A stretch of DNA of 64,000 nucleotides from Laedolimicola sp934402125 (GTDB taxonomy: Bacteria; Bacillota; Clostridia; Lachnospirales; Lachnospiraceae), in contig NZ_JBQHTG010000002.1 of the NCBI RefSeq assembly GCF_052065835.1, positions 310,001-374,000 of the forward strand, read 5' to 3'. The notes beneath the pieces are model-generated. The model ran no database searches. It saw nothing but the letters and a program-made list of their open reading frames with translations, and was not told the DNA's origin. Shown one piece after another: positions 51,151 through 59,590 of the stretch. Made by a program: the position numbers and the translations under genes. How positions within the stretch are numbered: position 1 is the first letter of the stretch; each line of letters starts with the position of its first letter.

Positions 51151-53076
51151 ATGAATTTTAATCATTTAAAACAGAACAAAAAGAACCTTTTTCTGGCAGC
51201 GGCAGTCCTGTGGCTGCTTGTTTGCGTATTTGTGACACCGGTGTTTACGACCGTGACTCTGACCTTCGAAAGCGATCCTCACGGTGAAGTAGTGACGACT
51301 GTCTTTGCTGGTCCCGGGGCGAATATAACTGCCCGGGACGACCATCACCGGGTGGTGGTGAATGGCGTGGCACGGATTTTCTATGGCGATATCCAGTATG
51401 GCAGTCACTGCTCCCTGAAACGGATTGATCCATTGGATCAGCATTATTCCACCGGAGAACCGCTGACCATTACGGAGCTTACCGTAAAGAAAAATGGCAT
51501 TCAGACTGTGGCGCTTACCGGAGACGAGCTGCGGACTTATTTTACAGTGAATGGTGATTTGGAACTGATAGGAGAGGAAGGCTTTACCTTCCGGGTAACC
51601 GGGGAAGATTCCCAGTTGCTTCCAACGGAGGCATTTCAGACCTTGTACGCACAGACACCCTTCGCTGTACGCCTTCTGGGCGCGCTTGGCAGCGGAATTT
51701 TGCTTGTGCTGGCTGTTTTACTGGTACGCTGGTTTGCACGGACGATTGCCGGACAAAGTCTCTTTTTTAAACTGACCTCCTGCGTGCTGTTCGGCGGACT
51801 TTTTGCGGCTACTCTGATGACGGTTTTTACCGGCTTCTGGAATCCCTTTTACCTGAATCCGGACGAATACCATACCCTGTCGGCGGTAAATTATTATTTT
51901 TCCCATTTTATGCCGCCAGATATGCGGGATCCGGAAATCATTGATTCCTACGCTATCTATGGCACTACCAGACACAGTGAGTGGACGGTGTTCTATTTTT
52001 TGACTGCGAAAATTGGCCAGTTTTTCTCAGATCCGATTATCCGGGTACGTTTTTTTACGACAGTGACCTTCTGCGTCATGGCAGGGATCGCACTGAAAAA
52101 TTTAAAAAAGAACTGGGCGCTTTTGGCCATGCTACTTCTGACACCCCAGGTATGGTATTTGTTTTCCTACTGTACTTCAGATTCCCTGGACTTCTTCGTA
52201 AGCTTCCTGTGTATGTATCAGGTCATGAAAAAGGACAGTATGCTGAACCGGGTGCTGGACGGACCCTTTTGTAAAAAGCAACTGCTTCCTATGGCGCTTC
52301 TGGGTTTGCTGTTTGTGCAGCCGCTGTGGGGCAAACCTACCTTTTACGTGGTGCTCATCTTCATTTTCCTGGTGCTGCTGATCCGGTTGTTCTATACGCC
52401 GCTGGAGAAGCGGAAGATATTGCTCTGGAAGTATCTGGGTATCGTGGGCTTTACCCTGGGAATTTTCCTGGTACGCTATCTGATTACAGATTTTCCATAC
52501 TATGGCCTGTTCGATAAATACCGGGTCTATATGGATATGATGGAACAGACGGCGTTGCCCGAATACAAGCTTTCCACGCCGGCACTGGAGAGAGCGTATT
52601 CCATGAGTTTTATGGAAAAGGGCGTTACCCTGGGAGAGCTTCTGACCGGCTTTGATTTCAATAAAAATCTGTTCCGCACCTTTGCGGGCTTCTTCGGCTC
52701 TTACGCATTCGGCGCACGGGACTGGTATTATACTGCTATGGCGGTTCTGTATCTGACGATGATCGGCTATCTGCTGATTCGTGCGTTCCGGAAGAAGGAC
52801 TCCCGGACCTGGTGGGAGATTGGCGCGGCGGCTGTAGCCATGCTCATTCAGTACGCGCTGATTGTATACAATGCCTGGGTGGTGGACTTCCAGCCCCAGG
52901 GACGATACCTGCTTCCGATTCTGTTCTATGTGGCCTATCTGATTCATCGGGCGGACTGCGAAGGGAAGAGTAAAGTGCTGCGGATATTACTGTGTCTGAC
53001 CTGTCTCTTATCCCTGTATAGCTTCTATCGTGTGGGGATCCCGAACCTGGTGTCGGTACACGGAATACAGGCGTAA
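51151..53076 (+). CDS. DUF2142-like multi-pass membrane protein (GT-C fold candidate)
   Basis: A 641-residue protein with an N-terminal signal anchor (about 14-32), an extracytoplasmic beta-rich region (about 35-165) and at least ten membrane segments after 175. NPDEYHTLSAVNYYF (about 234-248) contains the acidic motif usual in the first outer loop of GT-C glycosyltransferases, and DFQPQGRYLLPILFY near the end is the DUF2142 mark. Probably transfers a sugar from a lipid carrier to a surface glycan; this is inferred from fold only. Followed 54 bp later by another large membrane protein. Confidence 0.72.
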   Translation: MNFNHLKQNKKNLFLAAAVLWLLVCVFVTPVFTTVTLTFESDPHGEVVTTVFAGPGANITARDDHHRVVVNGVARIFYGDIQYGSHCSLKRIDPLDQHYSTGEPLTITELTVKKNGIQTVALTGDELRTYFTVNGDLELIGEEGFTFRVTGEDSQLLPTEAFQTLYAQTPFAVRLLGALGSGILLVLAVLLVRWFARTIAGQSLFFKLTSCVLFGGLFAATLMTVFTGFWNPFYLNPDEYHTLSAVNYYFSHFMPPDMRDPEIIDSYAIYGTTRHSEWTVFYFLTAKIGQFFSDPIIRVRFFTTVTFCVMAGIALKNLKKNWALLAMLLLTPQVWYLFSYCTSDSLDFFVSFLCMYQVMKKDSMLNRVLDGPFCKKQLLPMALLGLLFVQPLWGKPTFYVVLIFIFLVLLIRLFYTPLEKRKILLWKYLGIVGFTLGIFLVRYLITDFPYYGLFDKYRVYMDMMEQTALPEYKLSTPALERAYSMSFMEKGVTLGELLTGFDFNKNLFRTFAGFFGSYAFGARDWYYTAMAVLYLTMIGYLLIRAFRKKDSRTWWEIGAAAVAMLIQYALIVYNAWVVDFQPQGRYLLPILFYVAYLIHRADCEGKSKVLRILLCLTCLLSLYSFYRVGIPNLVSVHGIQA

Positions 53077-53130
53077 CCGAAAATATACGGATATGCCTTG
53101 ATACAGGTGGATAAAGGAGAAACATACATT

Positions 53131-54498
53131 ATGAACTGGATGAAAGACAAACGAACCTGGATTCTGATCGGTTTTTACGGAGTCCTGGCGATTCTTTTTC
53201 ATATGTTCTGGCTGAAGCTAGGCGGCGGGGACGATTATTACTTTATGACCTGCCTTGATGATACAAGCTTCGGCGCATTCATGGTGAAGCGCTGGTATGG
53301 CTGGTCCTCCCGGCTTGTGATCGAGGGCGTGCTGGTGCTGGTACTGCAGCAGCCCATCTGGATCTGGAAGGTGCTGGATATTCTGGTGTCGGTGCTGATT
53401 GCGTGGCTGTTGTGCGGATTTTTCTGTAGCGGCTATGGCAAACATGGAAGTGGCAGCAGTATCCTGACTGACAAAAACACTTTGTCTGGGACTCGGACAG
53501 CTGTTCCGCTTACATCCCTGATTCTGTTCCTCTGCCTCCTCCTTTCCTATGATTTTACGGAAATGGATTCGGCGGGCTATATGACTACCACGATCAATTA
53601 CTGGTGGCCTCTGGCAGCTCTTCTGGTGGCTGCGCTGCCCCTGTATCTCTGGTATCAGGACGGTGCCTGCAAGAAAGGCTGCTATGTGCTCGGCACTCTG
53701 GCTGCCATTTTCGCCATCAACCAGGAACAGATCTGCGCCATGGCCCTATTGGCCTGCCTGTATCTGCTTATTACAGATAAACTACGGGGCCGGAAGATGA
53801 ATCCCTATCTGTACCTGCTGCTGACCCTGTCCATATTTTTTGCCGTCTGCGTCGTCATCTGCCCCGGCAATGCGGCACGCAAGGCCTCTAACATTGATTT
53901 CTGGTTCCCGGCCTACGCCGGTTTCAGCCTGGTTCAGAAAATACTGCTTGGCTGGTACAGCCTGTTAAAGACACTGTATCAGGATCTGAATCTGCCGTAT
54001 CTTCTGATGACCATGATTCTTCTGGCTGCCGTATGGAAGAAGCAGCGGAGTCTCCCGGCGCGTGTAATCGCAGCGATTCCGCTGCTTTCGAACTTGGGGC
54101 TTTTGGGCGTCCTGCTCTTTGGAAAATACCGGGAGTACCCCTGGGTACACCTGATTCTCCATGTATTTGACTTTGATCAGCCTGTGGTATATTATCAGGG
54201 AATCCTGCCGGATTCTGTGCGGATCCTGCTGCTTGTATACACGCTCTGCTGCATCTGTGTAGTAATTTCCCTGTTCCTCATCTGGGGCAGGACAAAACGT
54301 TCCATGAACACGCTGGCACTCCTCGTCATTGCCTCCGCCTCCAAGATCAGTATGGGCTTGTCGCCTACGGTCTGGGCCTCTTCGGAGCGCACCAGTATTT
54401 TCCTGGATTTCGGATTTATTCTGTTGGGAATGCTGGCGGTACGGGAGCTGGAACGGGCGGCGGAAACACCAGGAACACAGGCCGACAACAGCCTGTAA
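53131..54498 (+). CDS. DUF6056-like multi-pass membrane protein
   Basis: A 455-residue protein with about eleven membrane segments. GGGDDYYFMTCLDD (about 32-45) is a GT-C-like first loop with acidic residues, and EMDSAGYMTTTINYWWPLA followed by INQEQ are features of DUF6056/Gtr-type membrane proteins. It probably works in cell-envelope glycan or glycolipid synthesis together with the preceding protein. ATG53131 is used, with AAAGGAG 12 bp upstream. Confidence 0.6.
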   Translation: MNWMKDKRTWILIGFYGVLAILFHMFWLKLGGGDDYYFMTCLDDTSFGAFMVKRWYGWSSRLVIEGVLVLVLQQPIWIWKVLDILVSVLIAWLLCGFFCSGYGKHGSGSSILTDKNTLSGTRTAVPLTSLILFLCLLLSYDFTEMDSAGYMTTTINYWWPLAALLVAALPLYLWYQDGACKKGCYVLGTLAAIFAINQEQICAMALLACLYLLITDKLRGRKMNPYLYLLLTLSIFFAVCVVICPGNAARKASNIDFWFPAYAGFSLVQKILLGWYSLLKTLYQDLNLPYLLMTMILLAAVWKKQRSLPARVIAAIPLLSNLGLLGVLLFGKYREYPWVHLILHVFDFDQPVVYYQGILPDSVRILLLVYTLCCICVVISLFLIWGRTKRSMNTLALLVIASASKISMGLSPTVWASSERTSIFLDFGFILLGMLAVRELERAAETPGTQADNSL

Positions 54499-54523
54499 AA
54501 TATAAGAAATCAGAGAGGTATTT

Positions 54524-56410
54524 ATGAAAAGGTTAGCTCTATCAGATGAAATTTTATTAAAAATAGATAAACCGGCCCGGTATCTTGGAAACGAGATCAA
54601 CGCGGTAATGAAAGACCGGAACGCAGTGGACGTCCGTTTTGCCATGTGCTTTCCGGACGTCTACGAGATCGGCATGTCCCATTTAGGAATCCAGATCCTG
54701 TACGATATGTTCAATCAGCGGGAGGACGTCTGGTGTGAACGCGTCTATTCTCCCTGGACCGATCTGGATAAAATCATGCGGGAGCAGAACATTCCCCTGT
54801 TCGCGCTGGAATCCCAGGATCCTATCCGGGAAATGGATTTTCTCGGAATGACTCTCCAGTACGAAATGGCATACACGAATGTTTTGCAGATTCTGGATCT
54901 GAGCCAGATCCCTCTTTACGCAAAGGACCGTACCTGGGACGACCCCATTGTCATCGGAGGCGGCCCCTGTGCTACCAACCCGGAGCCCCTGGCCGATTTC
55001 TTCGACCTCTTTTACATCGGTGAAGGAGAAACCTCCTATTTTGCCCTTCTGGACGCGTTCAAGGCCTCCAAAGCGGCAGGGGAGAGCCGCGTACAGTTTC
55101 TGGAGCGTGCGGCGGAGATTCCGGGGATCTATGTGCCCGCGTTCTACGATGTGACGTATAACGAGGACGGAACCCTTGCGTCCATGGAGCCCAACAATCC
55201 CCATGCGCCCGCAAAGGTTCAAAAGCAGGTAGTTACAGATCTGACCCATACCTTTTATCCGAAGAAGCCGCTGGTTCCATTTATTAAGGTCACCCAGGAT
55301 CGTGTAGTGCTGGAAATTCAGCGTGGCTGCATCCGTGGCTGCCGCTTCTGTCAGGCCGGTATGCTGTACCGTCCTATCCGGGAGCGCTCTCTGGAGATGC
55401 TTACAGAGGCTGCAACCGAAATGCTCCGAAATACCGGACACGAGGAGATCTCCTTAAGCTCCTTAAGCTCCAGTGATTACAGTCATTTACCGGAGCTGGT
55501 AAATTTCCTCATCGACACCTTTGGAAATAAAGGCGTCAATATTTCCCTGCCGTCCCTTCGCATTGACGCCTTTTCCCTAGACGTCATGAGCAAGGTACAG
55601 GATATCCGCAAGAGCAGCCTGACCTTTGCGCCGGAGGCCGGTTCCCAGCGTCTCCGGGACGTGATCAACAAGGGACTGACCGAGGAAATCATTCTGGAAG
55701 GAGCCGGGCAGGCCTTCGAGGGCGGCTGGCAGAAGGTGAAGCTTTACTTTATGCTGGGACAGCCCACAGAGACGGTAGAAGATGAGAAGGCTATCGCGTG
55801 GCTGGCTGAAAAGATCGCGAAACGATACTACGAAATTCCCAAGGATAAGCGGAATGGCAAATGTCAGATTACCGTCAGCACCTCCTTCTTTGTGCCGAAA
55901 CCCTTTACGCCCTTCCAGTGGGCGCGCATGTGTACCAAGGAGGAATTCCTGGATAAGGCATATATCGTCAACAGCGAAATCAAGGCCCAGCTCAATAAAA
56001 AGAGTATCAAATATAACTGGCATGAGGCGGACGTAACGGTGCTGGAGGGAATCCTGGCCCGGGGCGACCGGCGGGTGGGAGCTTCCCTGCTTGCGGCCTA
56101 CCGCAAGGGCTGTCTCTTCGATTCCTGGAGCGAATGCTTCGACAACACGCTCTGGCTGGAAGCCTTTGAAGAGACCGGTCTGGATATTCCGTTCTACACG
56201 ACACGTCATCGCGATGAAAACGAGCTGTTCCCCTGGGACTTTATCGACATCGGCGTTACCAAAAAATTTCTGCTGCGGGAGTGGAAGCGCGCTCACGAAG
56301 AGACTGTGACGCCCAACTGCCGTCAGCAGTGCCAGGGCTGCGGCGCAGGCAGCTATCACGCAGGCTGCTGTCCCACAGCGGCGATGGTTACAGGAGGTGA
56401 AAACGCATGA
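54524..56410 (+). CDS. TIGR03960 family B12-binding-type radical SAM protein
   Basis: A 628-residue protein. An N-terminal cobalamin-binding-like domain is suggested by MCFPDVYEIGMSHLGIQILY and IGGGPCATNPEPLADFFDLF. The radical SAM core has the cluster motif in IQRGCIRGCRFCQAGM, followed by SLSSLSSSDYSHLPEL and TFAPEAGSQRLRDVINKGL. The C-terminal tail is Cys-rich (NCRQQCQGCGAG...GCC). The family is always next to the DUF2344 protein, RNase G and the rplU cluster in clostridia; the substrate is unknown but may be RNA. Overlaps the next gene by 4 bp. Confidence 0.92.
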   Translation: MKRLALSDEILLKIDKPARYLGNEINAVMKDRNAVDVRFAMCFPDVYEIGMSHLGIQILYDMFNQREDVWCERVYSPWTDLDKIMREQNIPLFALESQDPIREMDFLGMTLQYEMAYTNVLQILDLSQIPLYAKDRTWDDPIVIGGGPCATNPEPLADFFDLFYIGEGETSYFALLDAFKASKAAGESRVQFLERAAEIPGIYVPAFYDVTYNEDGTLASMEPNNPHAPAKVQKQVVTDLTHTFYPKKPLVPFIKVTQDRVVLEIQRGCIRGCRFCQAGMLYRPIRERSLEMLTEAATEMLRNTGHEEISLSSLSSSDYSHLPELVNFLIDTFGNKGVNISLPSLRIDAFSLDVMSKVQDIRKSSLTFAPEAGSQRLRDVINKGLTEEIILEGAGQAFEGGWQKVKLYFMLGQPTETVEDEKAIAWLAEKIAKRYYEIPKDKRNGKCQITVSTSFFVPKPFTPFQWARMCTKEEFLDKAYIVNSEIKAQLNKKSIKYNWHEADVTVLEGILARGDRRVGASLLAAYRKGCLFDSWSECFDNTLWLEAFEETGLDIPFYTTRHRDENELFPWDFIDIGVTKKFLLREWKRAHEETVTPNCRQQCQGCGAGSYHAGCCPTAAMVTGGENA

Positions 56411-57129
56411 AAATCCGCATTAAATTCCGTAAATACGGTATCATGAAATTTATCGGCCATCTGGATATCATGCGCTATTTCCAGAAGGCCATGCGCCGGG
56501 CAGATATCGATATCTGTTATTCCGCAGGCTTCAGCCCCCATATGATCATGTCCTTCGCCTCTCCCTTAGGCGTAGGCCTCACCAGTGACGGCGAGTACCT
56601 GGACATTGAGATTGGAAATGAACTGTCCTCCGAAGCGGCAGTCAAGCGGCTGAACGGGGTTATGGCTGAGGGCGTGGAGGTTCTTTCCTTCCGGAGGATC
56701 CCCGAGGAAAAGTCCTCCAACGCCATGTCCCTGGTGGCGGCTGCCGATTACGAGGTTCGTTTCCGGGAAAACAGCCTGCCTGAGGGCTGCGTCTTTGGAA
56801 ATGGCCTGGAGGAAAAATGGGCGGCGTTCTGCGCACAGGAACAGATTCTGGTCACCAAAAAGACGAAAAAGGGAGCGCGGGAGCTGGATTTGAAGCCCCT
56901 GATTTACGAGGCCCGTTGTCAGGAGGATTCTATTTTTCTGCAACTTTCTGCCGGCAGTGCGGAGAATGTAAAGCCGGAGCTGGTATTGGAGGCTTTTGCG
57001 GCTTATGCCGGCTTTATTCTTCCGGAATTTGCCCTTCAGCTTCACCGGAAGGAGCTGTACGCGAATCTGGCGGCTGAGGGAGAACCCCGCAGACTGGTAT
57101 CACTGGAAGAGCTGGGAGAAGAATTTTAA
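56407..57129 (+). CDS. TIGR03936 family protein (DUF2344), radical SAM partner
   Basis: A 240-residue protein with family signature KIRIKFRKYGIMKFIGHLDIM followed by RYFQKAMRRADI and SAGFSPHMIMSFASPLGVGLTS. In other bacteria it occurs as a C-terminal domain fused to the preceding radical SAM protein, which indicates that both act in one complex. ATGA overlap upstream, and TAATG overlap with RNase G downstream. Function unknown. Confidence 0.9.
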   Translation: MKIRIKFRKYGIMKFIGHLDIMRYFQKAMRRADIDICYSAGFSPHMIMSFASPLGVGLTSDGEYLDIEIGNELSSEAAVKRLNGVMAEGVEVLSFRRIPEEKSSNAMSLVAAADYEVRFRENSLPEGCVFGNGLEEKWAAFCAQEQILVTKKTKKGARELDLKPLIYEARCQEDSIFLQLSAGSAENVKPELVLEAFAAYAGFILPEFALQLHRKELYANLAAEGEPRRLVSLEELGEEF

Positions 57130-58355
57130 TGGAACCGACAGAGCTTATCAAGGAGCAGACAGCAAACGGTACTTTTTTAGTTTCCACCCTTTCGGTCAGA
57201 GGAACGGAGCGTACCGTTTACGCTTTCTATGAAAATGGATCCGCGGCCGAGCTTTCCTGCCTACCCTCCGGCGGCAGCTCTATCCTGGGCAATATCTATG
57301 TGGGCAAGGTAAAAAACATTGCCGCCAACATCAACGCCGCTTTTATCGAGATAGGGGATGGGCAGCTCTGTTATTACGCCCTGGACGCCGGGGAAACGCC
57401 TGCTTTTACTACGCCGAAGAAAAAGAAGGAGCTGGCAGCCGGAGACGAGCTTCTGGTCCAGGTGAGCCGGGAGGCCGTGAAAACGAAAGCTCCTACCGTC
57501 AGCGGAAACCTGAATTTCGCAGGAAAATACCTGGTTCTCACCAGCGGGAAACGGCATCTGGGACTTTCCTCCAAACTGGCGCCTGCCGAAAGAGAACGGC
57601 TCCGGGCGATTGCGGAGCCCTTTCTGGGCGATGATTTCGGTATCATCGTCCGTACCAATGCGGCCGGAATTTCCGAAGAAGATTTACGCCAGGAGCTGAA
57701 AGAGCTGACAGAAACCTACCGCCGCACCGTAGAAACCGGTCGGAACCAGACTTGTTTTTCCCTTGTATACAGAGACCCCCCCGCCTACACTGCCAGACTG
57801 CGGGGACTGCGGACCGACAGCTATGATAAGATTCTGACGGATCGGCCGGAGATATACGAAGAGCTCCGGGATTACCTGACGCTCCACCAGCCGGAGGATT
57901 TGCCAAAGCTTGAGCTTTATGAAAAAACAGCCCCTTCCCTGGATAGCGTCTATGGGCTCTCCAAAGCCCTGGAGGACGCCCTGAAGGAGCGGGTATGGCT
58001 CAAATCCGGCGGCTATCTGGTTATCCAGCCTACGGAGGCCCTGACCGTCATAGACGTGAATACCGGCAAATACACAGGTAAAAAGAAAAAATCAGACACC
58101 TTTTTGAAAATCAATCTGGAGGCAGCCCGGGAAGCAGCCCGTCAGCTGCGTCTCCGGAATTTGTCCGGCATTATCGTAGCGGACTTTATCGACATGGATC
58201 GGGAGGAGGATAACCGAACGTTACTGTCTGTGCTTGCCTCTGAATTAAAACGGGATCCGGTTAAAACCACACTGGTGGATATGACGCCTCTGGGACTGGT
58301 GGAAATCACCCGGAAAAAGGTCCAGAAAACGCTGGCAGAGCAAGTTCAGGAGTAA
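57129..58355 (+). CDS. rng: Ribonuclease E/G family protein, short form without Zn-link
   Basis: A 408-residue endoribonuclease. The S1-like domain spans about 50-125 (GSSILGNIYVGKVKNIAANIN). The catalytic DNase I-like region has the metal-binding Asp residues in AVLTVIDVNTGKYTG-like LTVIDVNTG and VADFIDMD. The protein ends at LGLVEITRKKVQKTL, just before the CPxC zinc-link and small domain of E. coli RNase G (489 residues), so the zinc-mediated dimer contact should be absent. It is the third gene of the radical SAM operon and is probably involved in rRNA or mRNA processing. Confidence 0.9.
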   Translation: MEPTELIKEQTANGTFLVSTLSVRGTERTVYAFYENGSAAELSCLPSGGSSILGNIYVGKVKNIAANINAAFIEIGDGQLCYYALDAGETPAFTTPKKKKELAAGDELLVQVSREAVKTKAPTVSGNLNFAGKYLVLTSGKRHLGLSSKLAPAERERLRAIAEPFLGDDFGIIVRTNAAGISEEDLRQELKELTETYRRTVETGRNQTCFSLVYRDPPAYTARLRGLRTDSYDKILTDRPEIYEELRDYLTLHQPEDLPKLELYEKTAPSLDSVYGLSKALEDALKERVWLKSGGYLVIQPTEALTVIDVNTGKYTGKKKKSDTFLKINLEAAREAARQLRLRNLSGIIVADFIDMDREEDNRTLLSVLASELKRDPVKTTLVDMTPLGLVEITRKKVQKTLAEQVQE

Positions 58356-58409
58356 AAAACATATTAAAAAAAGCTTAGAAAAAATTCAAAAAATATATTT
58401 TAAAATATC

Positions 58410-58438
58410 TTGACAGAGACAAATCATCCTGTTATTAT
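58410..58438 (+). promoter_or_regulatory. Strong promoter of the rplU-prp-rpmA operon
   Basis: TTGACA (58410-58415), 17-bp spacer, TATTAT (58433-58438) with a TGT extended -10 element. An AT-rich stretch lies upstream (58356-58409), as an UP-like element. Confidence 0.9.
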
Positions 58439-58541
58439 ATTAAAGATGCCGCACAACGAGGTATAAGTATGTGCATTTTCAGTTATGCTGAAAGGCATGT
58501 CACCGAAATTGGCGAGTAATTATATTAGGAGGTGCCACAGG
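58439..58541 (+). promoter_or_regulatory. Structured 5' leader of rplU (candidate L21 leader)
   Basis: About 100 nt between the promoter and the L21 start. A hairpin TGC-A-TTTTCAG / CTGAAAG-GCA around a TTATG loop spans 58472-58497. A GCCGCACAACGAGGTATAAG stretch lies before it. Ribosomal protein L21 leaders are a known class in Firmicutes that allow autoregulation; whether this matches that class needs a covariance search. Confidence 0.5.
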
Positions 58542-58898
58542 ATGTACGCAATTATTGCAACAGGTGGTAAACAGTACAAAGTATCTGAAGGCGACGTGAT
58601 CAAGGTTGAGAAGCTTGGCGTTGCAGCTGGTGAGAAGTATAAGTTCGATCAGGTTCTCGCAGTTGGCGGAGATTCTCTGACCGTAGGTACACCGACTGTA
58701 GCAGGAGCTACTGTAACTGCATCTGTAATCGGTGATGGTAAGGGTAAGAAAGTCATCGTTTACAAGTACAAGAGAAAATCTGGATATCACAAGAAGAATG
58801 GTCACAGACAGCAGTACACGGAAGTGAAGATCGAGAAGATCTCCGTAAGAAAGCCGCGTGCGAAGAAGGCTGACGCTGAGACAGCAGACGCTGAGTAA
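58542..58898 (+). CDS. rplU: 50S ribosomal protein L21
   Basis: A 118-residue protein. N-terminal MYAIIATGGKQYKV and KRKSGYHKKNGHRQQYTEVKI are universal for L21. It has an Ala/Asp/Glu-rich acidic tail (KKADAETADAE) beyond the usual end of about 103 residues. AGGAGGTG lies 7 bp before ATG58542; an upstream in-frame ATG in the leader is rejected. The L21-Prp-L27 order is typical for Firmicutes. Confidence 0.98.
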   Translation: MYAIIATGGKQYKVSEGDVIKVEKLGVAAGEKYKFDQVLAVGGDSLTVGTPTVAGATVTASVIGDGKGKKVIVYKYKRKSGYHKKNGHRQQYTEVKIEKISVRKPRAKKADAETADAE

Positions 58899-58903
58899 TT
58901 GTC

Positions 58904-59224
58904 ATGATAACCGTTACCATATATAAGAAATCCAATCAGTACCTGGGGTTCGATATCAACGGACATGCCGGATACGCGGAGGAAGGTTCCGATATTATCT
59001 GTGCAGCGGTCAGTGTGCTTTCACTGAATACGCTGAATTCTATCGAGGCCTTTACAGAAGATGAATTTTCCGGGGAACAAAAAGATGGCTCCTTGAGCTG
59101 TACGTTCCCGGAGCCTTTATCTGAAAAAGCCGCACTTCTGATGGATTCCATGGTACTTGGACTGACAGACATTCAAAACAGCTATGGGAAACCATATATC
59201 AGGATTGTATTCAAGGAGGTGTAA
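58904..59224 (+). CDS. prp: Ribosomal-processing cysteine protease Prp (YsxB)
   Basis: A 106-residue cysteine protease that removes the N-terminal extension of L27. The catalytic His is in INGHAGYA (His21) and the Cys in DIICAAVSVLS (Cys34). It is always between rplU and rpmA in such species. Ribosome binding site is weak, and the gene starts 5 bp after L21, suggesting coupled translation at low level. Confidence 0.95.
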   Translation: MITVTIYKKSNQYLGFDINGHAGYAEEGSDIICAAVSVLSLNTLNSIEAFTEDEFSGEQKDGSLSCTFPEPLSEKAALLMDSMVLGLTDIQNSYGKPYIRIVFKEV

Positions 59225-59228
59225 TACC

Positions 59229-59516
59229 ATGTTACAGATGAACCTTCAGTTGTTCGCTCATAAAAAGGGAGTAGGTTCTACAAAGAACGGCAGAGATTCC
59301 GAGTCCAAGAGACTGGGAGCTAAGAGAGCCGACGGACAGTTCGTAAAGGCCGGAAACATTCTTTACAGACAGCGCGGAACCAAGATTCACCCGGGTGTGA
59401 ACGTAGGACGCGGTGGCGATGATACACTGTTTGCTCTGACCGACGGAATCGTAAGATTCGAGAGAAAGGGAAGAGATAAGAAGCAGGTTTCTATCGTTCC
59501 GGTAGCAGCAGAATAA
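59229..59516 (+). CDS. rpmA: 50S ribosomal protein L27 with cleavable N-terminal extension
   Basis: A 95-residue L27. The mature part AHKKGVGSTKNGRDSESKRLG is universal, and it is preceded by MLQMNLQLF, the extension removed by Prp; cleavage is expected after Phe9. In bacteria without Prp this extension is absent. ATG59229 has AGGAGGTG 6 bp upstream. A terminator follows. Confidence 0.98.
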   Translation: MLQMNLQLFAHKKGVGSTKNGRDSESKRLGAKRADGQFVKAGNILYRQRGTKIHPGVNVGRGGDDTLFALTDGIVRFERKGRDKKQVSIVPVAAE

Positions 59517-59526
59517 GTTGGTTATG

Positions 59527-59562
59527 AAAGGCTTCAAGTCGGAAAGATTTGAAGCCTTTTTT
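59527..59562 (+). terminator. Intrinsic terminator of rplU-prp-rpmA
   Basis: AAAGGCTTCAA (59527-59537) pairs with TTGAAGCCTTT (59549-59559), and the T-tract extends to 59562. Confidence 0.95.
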
Positions 59563-59590
59563 ACCATTTTAATTTTCGGAGATTTATTAT

